64,000 nucleotides of DNA, from the NCBI GenBank assembly GCA_905178155.1, contig CAJINV010000001.1:1880904-1944903 (forward strand), given 5' to 3'. The stretch comes from Amoebophrya sp. A120 (taxonomy: Eukaryota > Sar > Dinophyceae > Syndiniales > Amoebophryaceae). Position numbers and translations under genes: made by a program. Positions 22,782-36,000 of the stretch are shown here, piece by piece (the first letter of the stretch is position 1; every line of letters begins with the position of its first letter). The notes under the pieces are model-generated. The model saw nothing but the letters and a program-made list of their open reading frames with translations. It did no database searches and was not told where the DNA came from.

Positions 22782-24355
22782 AGTGTAGCAAATTCAAAGG
22801 AAAAACAGCAGTGACCCTCGTCGTGCACGACTGGCATGAAACAACAGCAGTTGTAGTTGGTTCTTTCTTTGGTTTTTATCAACGCCGTGGTGGCCGCCCG
22901 AACATAAGTCGTGAGGCAAAGATGGATTTATTACTCTTTTTTTTATCCACACTTGGAGATTTTTGACTAGTACCAACGAGCTAGAGATGTATCTCTTGCA
23001 TCTTTTGTTTCATTATGCAAATGCTTTGCGACTTCATCTTCTGGTCGGTTTTAACATTCGAAAAAACTGGAGACACAGGGTGAAAAAAATGGAGGGAACT
23101 GAGTCTGGAATTCTTGTGGTGAAGCAAAAATTCAAAGTATGACGATGACCTGCATCGTGAGATGAAAAAAAACATCTTCATCTTCTTCATCACGCAAAGC
23201 GATAGGCATCCACCACTACTATGTAAAAATCGCTTTACTGTCCTCCTTGAACAGCAACAGTAATGCAGGTCAAGAACCACGAAGACGAACACGCTTGTCA
23301 CGCATTCTGCTGCAAGTAGGTTTTAGAGTTTTATTTCAAAATTCGTTCCCCACAAAGCGTTTTTTTCGTTCAAGTCAACTGCGTCGTCAAATGCTGCATT
23401 ATCCTATTTGCGTCAATAGTTCAATAAAATTGTCAATATCAAATCGAAATTGTATTTCTTTGATGTAAAACAAGCGCTGTCATTTTCTGCTCCTCGATCA
23501 CGATCTGTTTCTTTCCGTTGCACTTGTCACACGAGCTCGCTGCAGCTGCGGCCGTGTAGTTCTACTTGCACTGCAAGTGCAACTGTGTCCCCTAGTCTTT
23601 TTTGTTCTCCTTGCTCTACTATCGTTAGACGCCTCACCACATCCGTTTTGGCTTTCGGTTGTTCCTCTAATTGGTCATCTCGGAGCGGATGGCGATGGTG
23701 TTCTAGCACACATTCAGAGACAAGGTGGGGCTCGTTGAGTGGCGCGTGCCGCACGGCACGCCCCTCCTTCGAGTTCCACCAGCGATGTATGTTGACTACA
23801 ACATCTTCTATCGGGTAGTGAGTTTCTTTGTTCCTCTCGGTGGTTTCATCGACGTCCGTACTACAACTACACTCATTCTCATTCACCTATGCCTCTTTCT
23901 AAAAATACTTTTTATTCTTCACACGGTCGGCAAAGGCAAACACTTCTCTCGTTTCTCGTGGCCACTGAAATCATTTACGGTGGGGTGGCCATCAAAAATG
24001 TAAACAATAAACAGTTTAGGATAAAGCAGCTTGATGTCAACATGGGAAGGAGGCGGAGACCTGTTCCTCTCACGACTGGTCTGATTTCAGGTTGAGTTGA
24101 TGTTAAAATTTCTGCTATGCTATTGCTGATGAAAAATTTCACGAAGGTAGATGCTGGTGCCGCTGGGTACTTCTTGTTACTTGAGGAGGTTTGGGTTCTT
24201 GGTACAAGGGGGTACAACATAAAAGTTGTGATAGAAGTGAGCTAGAAGGAGTCCTTGATGAAGCGTTTAGCTCAACAAACACAAAGCTTTGTTGAAGCCA
24301 GGCAGAGGACGAAGCACCGTGCACCGACACCATCTTCTTTGTTTGTTGTCCAGTT
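22782..24355. other. Intergenic region, one weak ORF
   Basis: A minus-strand frame at 23527-23886 (119 codons, GTG first) encodes hydrophilic, acidic sequence such as VVNIHRWWNSKEGR, but has no ATG and no domain. It might be an exon of an unrecognised gene. Nothing else is seen. Confidence 0.4.
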
Positions 24356-26736
24356 TCACAACTCAAACTGTTTCACGCGCTGGGCAACATCAGCATTTTC
24401 TTGCTGTGCAGAAAATGGCGGAACGCCAGATTTGTTCGGCTCGTCCACTTTCATCCTCTGCATTCCTCCCGTAGTACTGCCTGCCGCAGCATCGGGGTCT
24501 GCTTCTTGCGTAGTCCAGGTTCCCAGCGCTGTGCTCCAGTAGAAGACTTTGTCCCTGCCACTTGCCAACGTTGGCAGCAGCTTTCCCTCGTCTTCCGCGG
24601 CGGTGCCGGTCTTCTGGGAGTACTGCTTCCTGGCCTGCACTTGGATGTAGTGCCGGTCCGTGGGGTCGTCGGCCTTGACCACTAACGCGGTAAGAAAGCC
24701 ACCGTAGCAGCAGCCGGTATCTAAGCCCGTCGCGAACTCTTCCTCCTGCAGTCCGCGGACCGCATCGTGCCCGAACACGACGTGGAGAGGCTTTGGAGCA
24801 GAATCCTGGTCAGTTGTGCTGGTCCCTCCGTTTTCACCCTCGTCCTCGTCGCGGAAGGATTCCACCGATTCGTAGGACGTTTCGGCCACCTCGTCAATCG
24901 TCGAGCCCGGTCCTGGCGTCCACGAGGGTGCGGAGGAGCCCGCGATGGAGAACGTCTGCTGTAAAAGTACGCGCTCCGGCGGCGGGGTCGCGAGAACGGA
25001 GTTGGAGTTGCTGAAATTCTGTTGCTGCTGGTCAAGTACTCCCCTGGAAGTAGAGGGGCCAAACAGGCCTGCGCTGTGATCGACAATACGGGAGGACGAA
25101 GGAGGCCCGATGTGCTGCCGGGCCTTGTTGCTGCTGGCAACCGCGATCGGCGTCTTTGTGTTGTAGAATTTATACGCTACTGACGTGGCAGCTATTTGAT
25201 TCAACTCATTAGAATTGCGATTTGATATCTACATTTGTGCGTCGTTTGGGCTTGTTCGACATACACTACAAGTATTGGAGAAGATCAGAACGAAACTTTT
25301 AATTTATTTCGCACGCAAGCGCAACATGTTATTTTAATACCCCAGACAAACTCCCCGCGTAGCTGGCGCTGTCTGCCGCGGTGCTTGTTGTACTGACACG
25401 TCGGGGCCGTGTCGGATAGTTTTTCACAGTGCAGCTGTCCGCCAATCGGATCGACAGCGCGTCTGCAAGATTCTGCATCCCCGAAGTGTTCGCGGATACC
25501 AAGTTAATATTCCTCGTGGTGTAGTTCGTCGTGCAGCGACTCCAGACGTGCGCCCAGGGAAGAGACTCCGGGCTGGTTTTTTCCAGGGACTGAAAAGCTG
25601 TACCGCTGCTGCTCGAAGATGGTTTGATCACGTCTCCTGAAGTAGGCTCCTGTGTGCCGGCTCTGACATTTTGACCGTTGTTCTGTTCCTGCTGTTCTGC
25701 AGGCACTTGTTCTTTATTTTCTCGCACAGGAACGACATCTCGCATCCACAGTAAGTCGTCGAAGCGTTGGCGGTCCAAGGTAACCCCAGGAACCATACCG
25801 GCGTGCACAACAACCATGCCGAGCCAGGGAAGAAGGATCTGTTGTGTAGTCAAAAACGATTTGCACCTAAACATCAAAGAATCAAAGGCTTTTGATTTTG
25901 TACAATAAACGGCGCATAACCATTAGAACCAAACTTGTACTACCATCAACGGACAGTCTCGAAGCCACTCCACGTCGACGGGCGGAACCTGCGAAACCAG
26001 CTCGGGAAAGCGGTAGTTTTGGATGCTTTCACTGTATTTTCCGCAGCGGTAGTAGGCCGCCAAAAAAGAATCGTCATGATTCCCCCGGACACAGTATCCG
26101 TTCTCGCGCGCGATGCGGATTGCAGCGGGACTGCGCGGGCCTGGAAATCATATGGAAGATGATGTGTGCGATAAAAATTGGGTTTCTACTGCCTGTGCCT
26201 TTGGACCCCTATCGATCCATTTTCGATTCGTATATATTTTTATGCGGCCGCATCGTAACTAAGAGCTGTTAGGAAAATTATGTACTCCTAATACCTTTAT
26301 GCACCAGGTCCCCGACGAAGACGAAGGTGGAATTCGGTGGCGCCTGCCGCAGCAGCTCCTCGACTTCGTCGGCGCAGCCGTGCACATCCCCGATAAATAC
26401 GATGTGGTCACCCACCTCCGCTCGGGTGAGAATCATCCGCTCTACCGGCGGTTTGGGCGTCTTGCTTTTCTGATACACGGGCTTTGATGGTGCCGCCTTT
26501 GCTTTATTGCCTGTTTCGCTTTCTTGAATTGCTACACCAGCCATCTTGTCCGTCCCGCCGGCGGAAGCTGGTTGCTCCGCGCTACTCGCAGCAAACATGT
26601 TGCCACTGCTAGTCGATAGACAGGCGAAGTTGTAGCGCGCTGCTGTCGTGGCTTCCACAAGGATCGCTGATGTAATTGTCGTGAGAAGCAGATGAGTCCT
26701 TGGAAATGAACACGCGGAAGCCGAAGCACCTGCCAA
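24356..26736 (-). CDS. ApaH-like PPP-family phosphatase (ALPH type)
   Basis: Exons (26736)-26295, 26140-25944, 25838-25341 and 25204-24356, all with GT-AG introns. The metallophosphatase signature is complete and in order: GDVHGC, GDLVHKG, GNHD (in [16 protein letters not shown]), [10 protein letters not shown], and GHDAVRGLQ followed by [10 protein letters not shown]. The last two blocks are diagnostic for ApaH-like (ALPH) enzymes rather than PP1/PP2A. Family members cleave dinucleoside polyphosphates, and the kinetoplastid member ALPH1 decaps mRNA. A Ser/Gln-rich insert of about 220 residues separates HAG from GHD. The N-terminus is unsettled: no in-frame ATG opens the first exon, the frame runs on upstream to a TAG near 26893 that follows a possible splice acceptor, and the first exon encodes a hydrophobic stretch that could be a membrane anchor or part of an unspliced leader. 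Confidence 0.8.
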
Positions 26737-28039
26737 AGATTGAGAACCAACGTCACGACGAAAGCCGGTACTGCTAGCGTTATTTCGCGCACTGCATGTC
26801 GTGTGCAGCTTGCGGAGCCAGTTTCTTTCTTGTACTGCTTCGGGGCTGTACTTCCGATCGCGTCCGCCAGCAGCTGGGTCCTCCTCCTCCGGCTAGTTTG
26901 CGTAATAGAAAACTGGCCGCTTGTTCGAAGAAGATGTACAGCGTGGTGCTAATGCTTATGCTAGTGTAGCGTAGAAGTAGAACAATGAAAGACAAGCTTC
27001 CGACGTTGGTAGATCTGCTGAGGGTAAAAGACGCATTTAAAACTTCTGTAGTCTCATGGTTAAATAATATTTTTCGAAAACACTCTTTGACAAACGCGAC
27101 CGAGCCCCGGTTCTTGCCCACCCAAGCAGAGGGTGGACAAGACTGGAACTCCAGACGCTGCTGTCATACTGTACCTTTCTAGCTGCGGTTTCGCTACAGC
27201 CGGAAGTCGTGCTCGTGCTCGGCTACTGTTGATATACTCTTCCCAAAACAATTGTATACTTTCATTTAAACTAGGTAGAAAAACGTCGACCTAGAACAAG
27301 TCGAATATATTGTAAAAACAGGAGGACCAGGACAACCTTATGCCTGTTCCATATTAATATTCTTGCGATATAATTGCGTTTGTGTCGGTTGCTTTGACCA
27401 GAATACTACGACGTAGAATCTTTACTCTAAACAGGTGGACAACAAGGTCGCCAGACCTAGTATCCACCTACTTCTGATGTGTCGTATTTTTAGTATACGA
27501 GTCGGCTCCTCGTAAAAAAGGTTTTGAAATGACAAAAGAGGGCGATGACTTTAAAAATTCAAAGGGTTGTACTAGTCAGTCTTGACAAAACTGCGGCTGT
27601 ACGTCCGGCCTCCTCGATACAGGAGATCGACGAAAGGAGAAGGACGAGTGGAGCACGAAAAAACCAAGTACTGCGACAAAACAGGTAGTGCGTTTTTGTC
27701 GGCGCGGAGATGTAGTTTTGTTCAAGACAAGAGGTATAGCTTTAGAAGTGGCTTTCTCTTAGTATTAGCGAAGGGTACGCTGGCGCGGCGAAAACGTCAC
27801 CTCCTCCAGAGCTGAATCACGCCGGTTTCCGCCAAATTCTGGTGTAGTTGTGTTTTGAGTCTGTTCCTGTTGCTCCTTCTAGGTCAAGCTCAATAAAGGC
27901 ACTAGGGTTTGTTTCCTTGCTGAAGAATAGAGTAAAGCTGTCCCCCTTCTACAACTGAACCCTAAATAAAACTGTCCCTGTCGCGAGTATCTTTATTTTT
28001 CTCTTACCAATGAATTTTTGGTTTTCTTCTTGTTCTAGA
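26737..28039. other. Intergenic region (possible 5-prime exon of phosphatase)
   Basis: The phosphatase frame stays open to about 26893, so an upstream exon may exist here. Otherwise this is AT-richer sequence with short unrelated frames on both strands and no recognised feature. Confidence 0.45.
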
Positions 28040-28669
28040 TTATCGATAATAGATCCCGGTCGTGGCAGCTTCTTGCACAGAAGAAGACAACTTGGCGGCC
28101 GGGTCAACCTTCTGCCCCGAGTCTATGAACTGCAAAAGTATCGTACTCGTATAAATGCATTACAAATTTTCCCAGCATGAGAAATAAAATTTGTAATGCT
28201 GATTTGCCTTGATAAAGAAATTTGTAATGCAAGACCTGCATTTATACGAGTACGATACTTTTGCACAGGATAGAGTCGCAGATCCTGCGACGTCGGACTG
28301 CCGGATCGGGGCGCTCGAGGAGATATGAAGGCCTCAGAAAGGAAATTCTTAAAGTGGAAATAATTTGTGATGCAAGAAATGCGACACCAAAAAGACTGTA
28401 TTGCAGCGGACGCAATGGAGGCCGACTATTGTGCTTCTACCGGTTCAGAATTGGGCTGCTGATCAGCACGAGAGAAGGGCGCTCCTTTGCCCTAACTCGC
28501 ATGACAGACATGCTTTGAGCGCCCGGTAAATTTGTCATGCGCCGACTAGACATGGCGCTTCAACTGGAGTCGTTTTCTTGCATTACAAATTATTTCCACT
28601 TTGAGGATTTCCATTCTGAGGCTTTCATAGGAGATGCTCCGGGGTGGTCGCGGTCATTGGATCCAACAT
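28040..28669 (-). CDS. 54-aa micro-gene split by two introners
   Basis: ATG at 28669. Exons 28669-28630 (40 nt), 28318-28273 (46 nt) and 28118-28040 (79 nt) total exactly 55 codons including TAA. Neither introner-free frame is visible without removing one TSD copy at each insert; after removal the peptide runs from MLDPMTATTPEHLLER through RRRRICDSGQKVDPAAKL to TTGIYYR. It is basic in the middle and has no signal peptide. No family is recognised; small axonemal or RNA-associated proteins look like this, but that is only a resemblance. The frame is closed upstream by TAG, although an upstream exon ending nearby cannot be excluded. The two matching TSDs and the exact frame are the support. Confidence 0.6.
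28119..28272 (-). mobile_element. Introner, 154 bp (family A)
   Basis: TSD GACTC; TIR TGCAAAAGTATCGTACTCGT, nearly perfect, making almost the whole element one hairpin. Removal joins RRRICDS to GQKVDP. Confidence 0.85.
28319..28629 (-). mobile_element. Introner, 311 bp (family C)
   Basis: TSD TCTCC; TIR GAAGGCCTCAGAAAGGAAAT against its complement near 28600-28628. Internal layout matches 3531-3843 and 50379-50691. Removal joins TPEHL to LERPDP. Confidence 0.8.
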
Positions 28670-30014
28670 TTGGTAGTTCTTGAAAGTGATAAACTACTAT
28701 CAAAAACGACCACCTCTACTTCCCTGACAAGACAGACCCTCCTTCGATTGTCCTTGTCTGGTCGCCTTGTACTTGTTTTTACGACCTAGGTAGTGCTTCG
28801 AACTACTAGAACAGAACTCTACTATAATGGGTCGGGTAGTTTTGTGCTACAAAATGCAAATTGATTCCCTCGTCGTGCAGATTGAAAAAGAAAACAGACC
28901 AAAAAAAAACTAACGGTCATACATAATACTTATTCGACTCTTCTGCATCGTCTACCTTAACAGAAAATGAGCGCGCCTCGGATCTCCACGAACAAGGTCG
29001 TGCTCATTCAGCGTTCTTTCTTCTTGATGTAAGTAGTTTTGATACTTTTATTCCGATGTCCTGTCTTGAAAATCAATAGGATTGACAGTGACAGTACTAT
29101 CTACAGAGAGCGGCTTTGATTCGATTTTGCAAACGAGATGCAGTCGCGTTTTCGAAACAAAGTAGTTGCGGAGTGGAGATAAGTACAATCGTGGTCTTTT
29201 TTCAGTTCTTTTTTCGACTTGCAATTTTTGTTGCGAATAAAGTTCGTCTTTGTTGTAGTGAGCCGCTTTCTTTATGAGATGTTCAAATGGACGAGCCAAC
29301 ATCTCAACTACATCTCCAAATCCAACACAAGCTACTCAACATCGCTCTCCTCACAAGTTGCAAACAACAACTCTTTGACATATGAAGATCGAACAGCTGA
29401 TCATGGTATAAGCATCGTGCTGTTGGCGTGTCACTGTCGACGTTCGCGCGTCTTTCTTGCTCTTGCACTTTTTTTTTTGTGTACACTACCACTGTGTTAC
29501 GCGTCTCAACAGGCATTTACCACGAGATAAATCAGTATTGATTCATTTTCATTTTCATTGTTTTTCTCGGCATTACTAAATCTCTATGATGTACAAAAAT
29601 GTGAGACCTTAATCTTTCTACAAACCTCCCATGCGCGCGGGTCGGAGGACAACGTGACATGGACAACATGCATGCTGCTTCATAGCAGGAAAATGGATTC
29701 TTTTTTAGCATTTACATTTTACTTCATAAATTTTTTGGTCGCTTCTTCAAATTCGCGATTTGAAGCACAGTCGGGGTAGAAGGCTGGGTGGAGTATACGA
29801 CTGAGATAAAGGGTGGAAGTATGCGTATTATTAAACTCGTTTTACTTTTAAGTAAGGGGGTATTTTCCGCTCTACAGGCAAGCTAAGAATTTCGATTAGG
29901 TCGTCATCTACGGGGTATACGTAGGGCTCGTCGGGGTCCGGCATTTAAAAGAGGCATTTGCAACATCAAGCGAAAAAAAACTCAAAAAAACATAGGCCAT
30001 TTACTATTCAACAT
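28670..30014. other. Intergenic region, no supported gene
   Basis: AT-rich with short frames (for example 29048-29302 minus without ATG, 29219-29530 plus). None has a domain or splice support. No RNA gene seen. Confidence 0.5.
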
Positions 30015-33000
30015 CTAGTGGCTGGTGCTTTGTTGCGAGGTCAAATTTCCGACTGGTGTCAGCACCTGCACGCCAGCAAGCGTTAGCGGCAGAAACAGGG
30101 TTTCCTTCATGTCTGACACTTTTAAAAAGTTTCCTTCCACCGTGCCCCGCACGATCGTGTTCCAGTTGGCGATCTTGCTTGTCTGGTCTGCCAAGCCGTC
30201 GCTCGGCGCTTTCCGGTACGCGACCCCGGAAAGCTTAAGATTGTCTTTCGTGTTATCTGCGCTTCGGAGATGTGAATGGTCCACTCGAAAAAGACGAATT
30301 TGTTTCGTCGAATGAGATGCTGGTGTGGGGGCGACAAGGGTTGTAGTCGTGCCGGAAGACGTTCTTGCAGCGTCGATGGGTTCGGCGTGGGCAGCGACAG
30401 CAGTCGATGTTGAGTTATGCGATGTTACTGGGTAAGAAGAACTCACAGCCGCGTTGGCGTAATTGCTACCGTTCCCGACCGACTCTACGGAAATTTTTCT
30501 GACATTTACCGTGTGGCTGTTCACACTCTCCGTGCGGCTTGGCGGCAGGAAAGGCTGAGGTTGGTGATGATTTTTAACCGGCGCGAGTGATCTTGGGGTC
30601 ACAAGAGCGCTGGAAGCTTTGAAGTTGTTCGAACCAGCAGCCAGACTTGCAAACGCAGGGAGCTGGAATGTTGACGGCGCCAGCTTCTGCTGGTGACCAC
30701 TGCTTGGTTGTTGTACTATTGGTGGATCGACCTGCTGGTGGATCACGCTCTTGCGCTGACTATCCGACAGCCGGCCGGAAACAGGGTGGACGACACCTAG
30801 AAGATGTAACAGTGACGACGTACACAACGTATAATTTCGATTTATCAGAATATGCACCTGATGAATCCTATTCTGATTGGCCTTGGCAGTCTAGGATCAG
30901 AAAAACAACCCGTGGGTGATGTGAGCAACATGCAAAATGAAGTGTGGTAGAAGATGTGGACGTGACATCTGACATCGTTCATTCTGAAAAAACAACGCGA
31001 AAAATCAGTACCTCCTCCTTGTTCCGTCCGAACGTTATGCACTTCGAAAACTATTTTTGGCTCTTGTGGTACGGCAGCGGATGCCACGGTCACTGGCGCT
31101 AGTGCTCGGCTAGTTTTCGCAAGCACGCCCGGCGCAGGACCTTGCTTGACCATCGTCTGAGGAGGCTCAACGTTCGTAGAGACCGCACTTGCTTTCACAT
31201 TGACCACAGAAGATACGGATGTGTGGTTCCGGGTAGTGATGATTGGTGCAGCGCCCTTAGTTGTTGTACCGGTAGATGATCCTATCGCCTGAACAACCGG
31301 CACCGCAATCGGTTTGAAATGATTTTGCAGGGAGAACACGGGATATTGCTTTATTTGTCCAGCTCCCTGATGCGTCGAGGATCCATTTGACAGAGACCGA
31401 TCCCGCTGCGCCCCCGCGGACATGGCGCGCGGGGCGCTCTGCGGGGAAATCAAAACGCGGGGGCTTAGTGGCTGCCAGGCTGGGACGGAAATTTGCTTCG
31501 TATTCTGGACCGCTCGTCCTCGCGAAGAGGATGCAATTGTGTTCCGCAAACCAGTCAATGCAAAGCCGGAGGTAGCTTGTTGTTGTGTCGCCCCTCCACC
31601 TTTCGAACAAGTGTCATCGGTTTTATTGGTCGTGTTGAGTACCGATACCTGCCCTGTTTTCCGGAACAGCGTCTTCGCAGGGAAATCGTCCGAATCCATC
31701 GGACTTTTAGCCTTGTACAGTCTGGGTTGCGGCTCGCTCTGGTTTTGCACTCGCCGAACGGAAGACTTGACGATGATTTTCTCTGGTGGCTGCTTCATGG
31801 CACGCGACGCTGACGAAAACGCTTTTGCAGCCGTCGAACCGGAACCTGTGTTGTTACTACCGGTCGCCATAACATCACCAGGCGACTGCGGTTTCGATAT
31901 CCCAATCTGCTTATCGCCGAGACTAACGCGGTTGGGACTTCGGTGGGCGCCCCCGCTGGCGTTCTTTTTGTTGGAAACCGGAGAACTACGAGAAGTCGTC
32001 GCGTTTCTGTTCTTCATCCCCGCCGGGCTGTCGTTTGGTCCGTTTTTACCTGCACCACCGAAACCGAAAGACGGTGTCTCCGTCATTCTATTCGTTCCGG
32101 TTGTTGTCGACGATTTCTTCTTCGGCTTCGGACTTTCGAGCAGAAACTTCTTCCCGGGAGATTGTTTCATTCCAGTTTTCGTTTTCCCTCCGCCAGCTGC
32201 TGCTCCTGCACCGGCTGTTGTACCCCCTGCAGCGACGCGAACAGTTGTGACTCTACCCGTGCTCAGCGTCGCTGTCGCCACACCAGATACAGAACGCCGC
32301 ACGTGGTTGCTGGCTTTCGCTATGCTGACAGCTGCTGTGGTTTTGTTCAAACTGGAGGCGGGCTGCTCGTCCACCAATTTTTTCAAATTTCCCACCCCAG
32401 CAGCTCCACTTGTCATGATTTGTTGTCGACGTGTAGCTGCTGCTGCTGCTGCTGTTCCCGCAGCTCCTATTCCTCCCCGAACATCAAGTAGTTGCGAAGG
32501 ACCACCACCCATCCGTAGCCCAGTTGAGGTTTCCAATGGGGAGGTTGCGCGCTTTTTACTGGAGACATTAACTCGTGTCGTGGGCGCCATCGCGGAATTA
32601 CTCCTGGTTGAAGAAAGAATCTCCAGTCTCGGCGACCGCAACTCGTAACTGTTTCGCGACGACCGGTTGCTCTCCCAGGTGATCCACGCTTTCTGTTTCG
32701 TGTTCTCGAGCATGGCTTTCACCTTCTGGTTGTTCGCCAACGCATTTCGGGATTTCGACTCTATGGTTTTCGCAATTATCGTCGTGCCGGTCTGCGCGGT
32801 TTCGTGGATCAATTGTTGTTTATTCATCATTTCGACCACACCAGTCAACCGGTTATTTCGGGTGCTGGAAATCAAGACCGGCGACGTACTGCGAGAGGAC
32901 TTTAAATGTAATCCCGCCGGCGCATTTATTGCAGCGCTATTTGATGTTGTCACGTTGTTCTTGTTTTTTCCAGCCCCGCCAGAACTACCAATCAGCAGCT

Positions 33001-36000
33001 TCGGCACGAGGGGCGCAAGTGTTGCCTCCTGCGGGCTCGTTGTGTTCACGGAGTTGCTGTTGCTTCGCCGGCCGAACCCGATCGACATAGACAGCTGCGC
33101 GATTTCCGTTGCTGGGCTGTAGGGCGACGGCTGTGCACTTGTCGCACGGTCTCGGGACGAAGCAGAAACGAAAACCGGAGCAGCGTGGTCAAAACCCGAC
33201 GTCGGGGAGGACAGATTGGCATTATTCCCGAACGGCCGAATGTTCGCGCCAACACTCTGCGCCCGGATTTTGGTTGGGGCGAAGGAAAATTTATTTCCAG
33301 TGATTATGTTTGGCACGAGGCTTTTTTTACCGGTATCAACTAGACTTGTTGTGACCAAAGCGGCGCTTTTGTGTGGGATTGATGACGAGGAAGTCGCTGA
33401 TGTCGCGGTATTATTACAACCTAGCTGCACGACGACGGCCCTTGGCGACGGTAAACGGACCAGCCAGGGATTGTTGCGGGAAGACCGCGAGGAACTGGCT
33501 TGTGACGAGTCTTTCGAGGAAGAAATCTCAACAACGGCAGCTTTCGTGTACGCAATTGGCTCTTTGACAACTTTGCTCGTAGAAGTTGACGAAGATGCAA
33601 GTTGTGCTGACGTCTTCGTCACGACACCAGGGACTGCTGTGGTGCAGGGCGCCGGTGGTTTATCACTACCATTGCTTCCAGCTGCTTCTACCGGATCTCG
33701 CAAGCAATCGGGTGAATACCGAGGATCGCAGAATGGGCGAGCGCTAGGCCGGTCAGAAGTGCGGCCTTCCTGCAGTGATGTTCCTGCTGTGCTGTGTTCC
33801 CGCGGAGAGCTCCGGTCCTGCGGATCAGCCTCGCCCGGCTGCACTACTTCGACGGCACTGATTCGATCGAAAGCGTCCTCGGGGCGCACTGAGCCTGCTA
33901 TTCCGGTACCTGTACCACCTCCAATGTGTTGCTCGTTGTATTTCGACAGCACCATCGTGTCCTTGCTGCTGCTAAAACACGACGTGTTTTTCGACGATTC
34001 GTCCGCTGTAATTCCGACTAGTTTCACACCTGGAACTACCCGATCTGCAAAACTGCCCGTCACCTGTTCCTGTTCCGTGCCAGATCCAGACCCGGCGGTT
34101 GTCTCGCGGTTGTCCACGGGAATCAGAGCCCCCTCCGTGCGGTAAATGAAGCTCTGCTGCGGCGGCCGGGTCCGGATCGGCGAGAGCTCGCGCTCGCTTT
34201 GCAGGGAAAAGCGCGGTAGATTTTCGCCGAGAATCGAAAGCTTCTTTTTTTCCGCGCTGGAAGCGATATTGCTGTCCGGGCTCTTCTTCGTGCTGCTGCT
34301 GCTGTTCCAGTTTTGATTGTCTTTTCCAACAGAACTCGTCTTCTGAAATTCGTCATTACCAGGGGAAGAGCGTCCCTCGGTGTGCGCCACACTGCTGGTG
34401 CGGTTCAGCAGCACAGCATCGTTGTTCATCTCGGCTGTTTGTTGATGGTAGCTGTCGTTATTTCCATAGTTGTTGTTCTCGTCGTTAATATTTGCAGCAA
34501 CTTCTACCTGCAACGAGCGAGATTGTGACATGCTCGCTTCAGCTTCTTCAAACGAGCAAAGCTGCTGACCGCCAAACATCACGACCGAAGGACTGCGGAC
34601 GTTGTGGGAAGTAGATTCCTCCTTGGTGTTGACTGTGTCGACGAGACACAGGCGACTTTGGTGCGGCAGTTGTTCCTCCTGCGGCGTGCAGCTACTACTG
34701 GAAATCTTGCTCGCCATCAGGGGGTCGGGTGCAGGATGATCTTGTGTAGCAGTGGTCTCTTGTGCATCTTCAACTGGCGCAGTGCCAGACTCTACGTCGA
34801 CAGACACACCTTGCGTAAAAGGGTTGCTATTCCTCTTTTCGCCAGTCACGCTGCTCGCAGCAGCGGTGCCTGTATCAACTGACGACGAGTTATTAAAGGT
34901 GTTACTACACGACGTCGCGCCACTCGTACTTGCTGTCACGGTCCTCGACCCGCCACTAGTAGTACCGCCGCTTGCGAATCCGGGGCGCTTGAGCTTCGAC
35001 GGGGAGTTCTGGAAGAACTTCTCAGCTGAGGTTGTTCCCGGACTCGTAGCTGCACCTGTGCTTCTTCTTTGCGGAGGTTTCGACGAGGCAGACTGAATCT
35101 GGTCCACCCGCGACTGCAGATTTTCGTATTTTCGCTGCACGTCCGCGAGCTCGGCTTTCACGCGGGACAGTTCATCGGCGTTGTTCTCTTCATCTGGAGG
35201 GCGAGCAGGCGGGTCAAGGTCATCTTTATCTTCGCCCTGCTCCACTTCAAGAATCGCGATCTGCTCTATTTTGCGCTGTTCCTGCTCTTGCACAAGAACT
35301 GGTTTCCACAGTAAAATTCCCGTACACGTACAAATGCAGTGTCTGCATGACAAAACTGGGCTTCCTTTACCATGACAAGCGTTATGCTCCAATTCGCTGA
35401 AATTTGTGATGCATTTTGTACACGTACGGGAAATTTGTATTGCATAACTGGATCCGCGCTCGCACTTGCGTCCTCCTCGTCAGCTTCGACGACGACTTCC
35501 AAACTGGACAGTGGTTGTTCCGCGGCAAGATGAATGACTTCTGGTGTCAGCTCATCGGGTGCCGCTGCGTCCTGAGCATCCATTTGATCAGAGATGTTGA
35601 TTTGCACCTCCTCATCATCTCCTTCATCGTCCTCGAGACCCAAACCCAACAAGTCGCAATCGACGAAGCATCTCCCCCTGGGGCAGTAGAACTCCAGGCG
35701 GAGCGTCGTGCCAATCGAGAGGATATCGCCATTTTGAAGGAACACTTGTTCCAGTTCCAGTGCTGTGGCGTCGATAAGATCTCCGTTTACAGAAATTTCC
35801 GTTTCCGACGACTGCTCATTGGTCAGTGCTGCCGCGACAGTTGCCCCAGCCACTTCGCCCGACACTCGATCGTAGACCAAGGTCAAATTTGCTTGGTCCT
35901 TCCCGGCACCGACTTTTGAAACGCGTTTGTCTCCGAGCGGGAACTTCAGCAGTCTGTCGAGCATCCGATCAGGATGGAGATTCAGGAGAAACGGCCGATC

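Noticed and set aside
28119-28272. Hairpins considered as ncRNA genes or transcription terminators
   Set aside because: The same hairpins recur inside conserved coding genes with TSDs, so they are introners.
31422-34145. Long plus-strand ORFs of 408 and 309 codons
   Set aside because: They are antisense to the Ser/Thr-rich kinesin tail exon, which is tied to the motor by two TSD joins.
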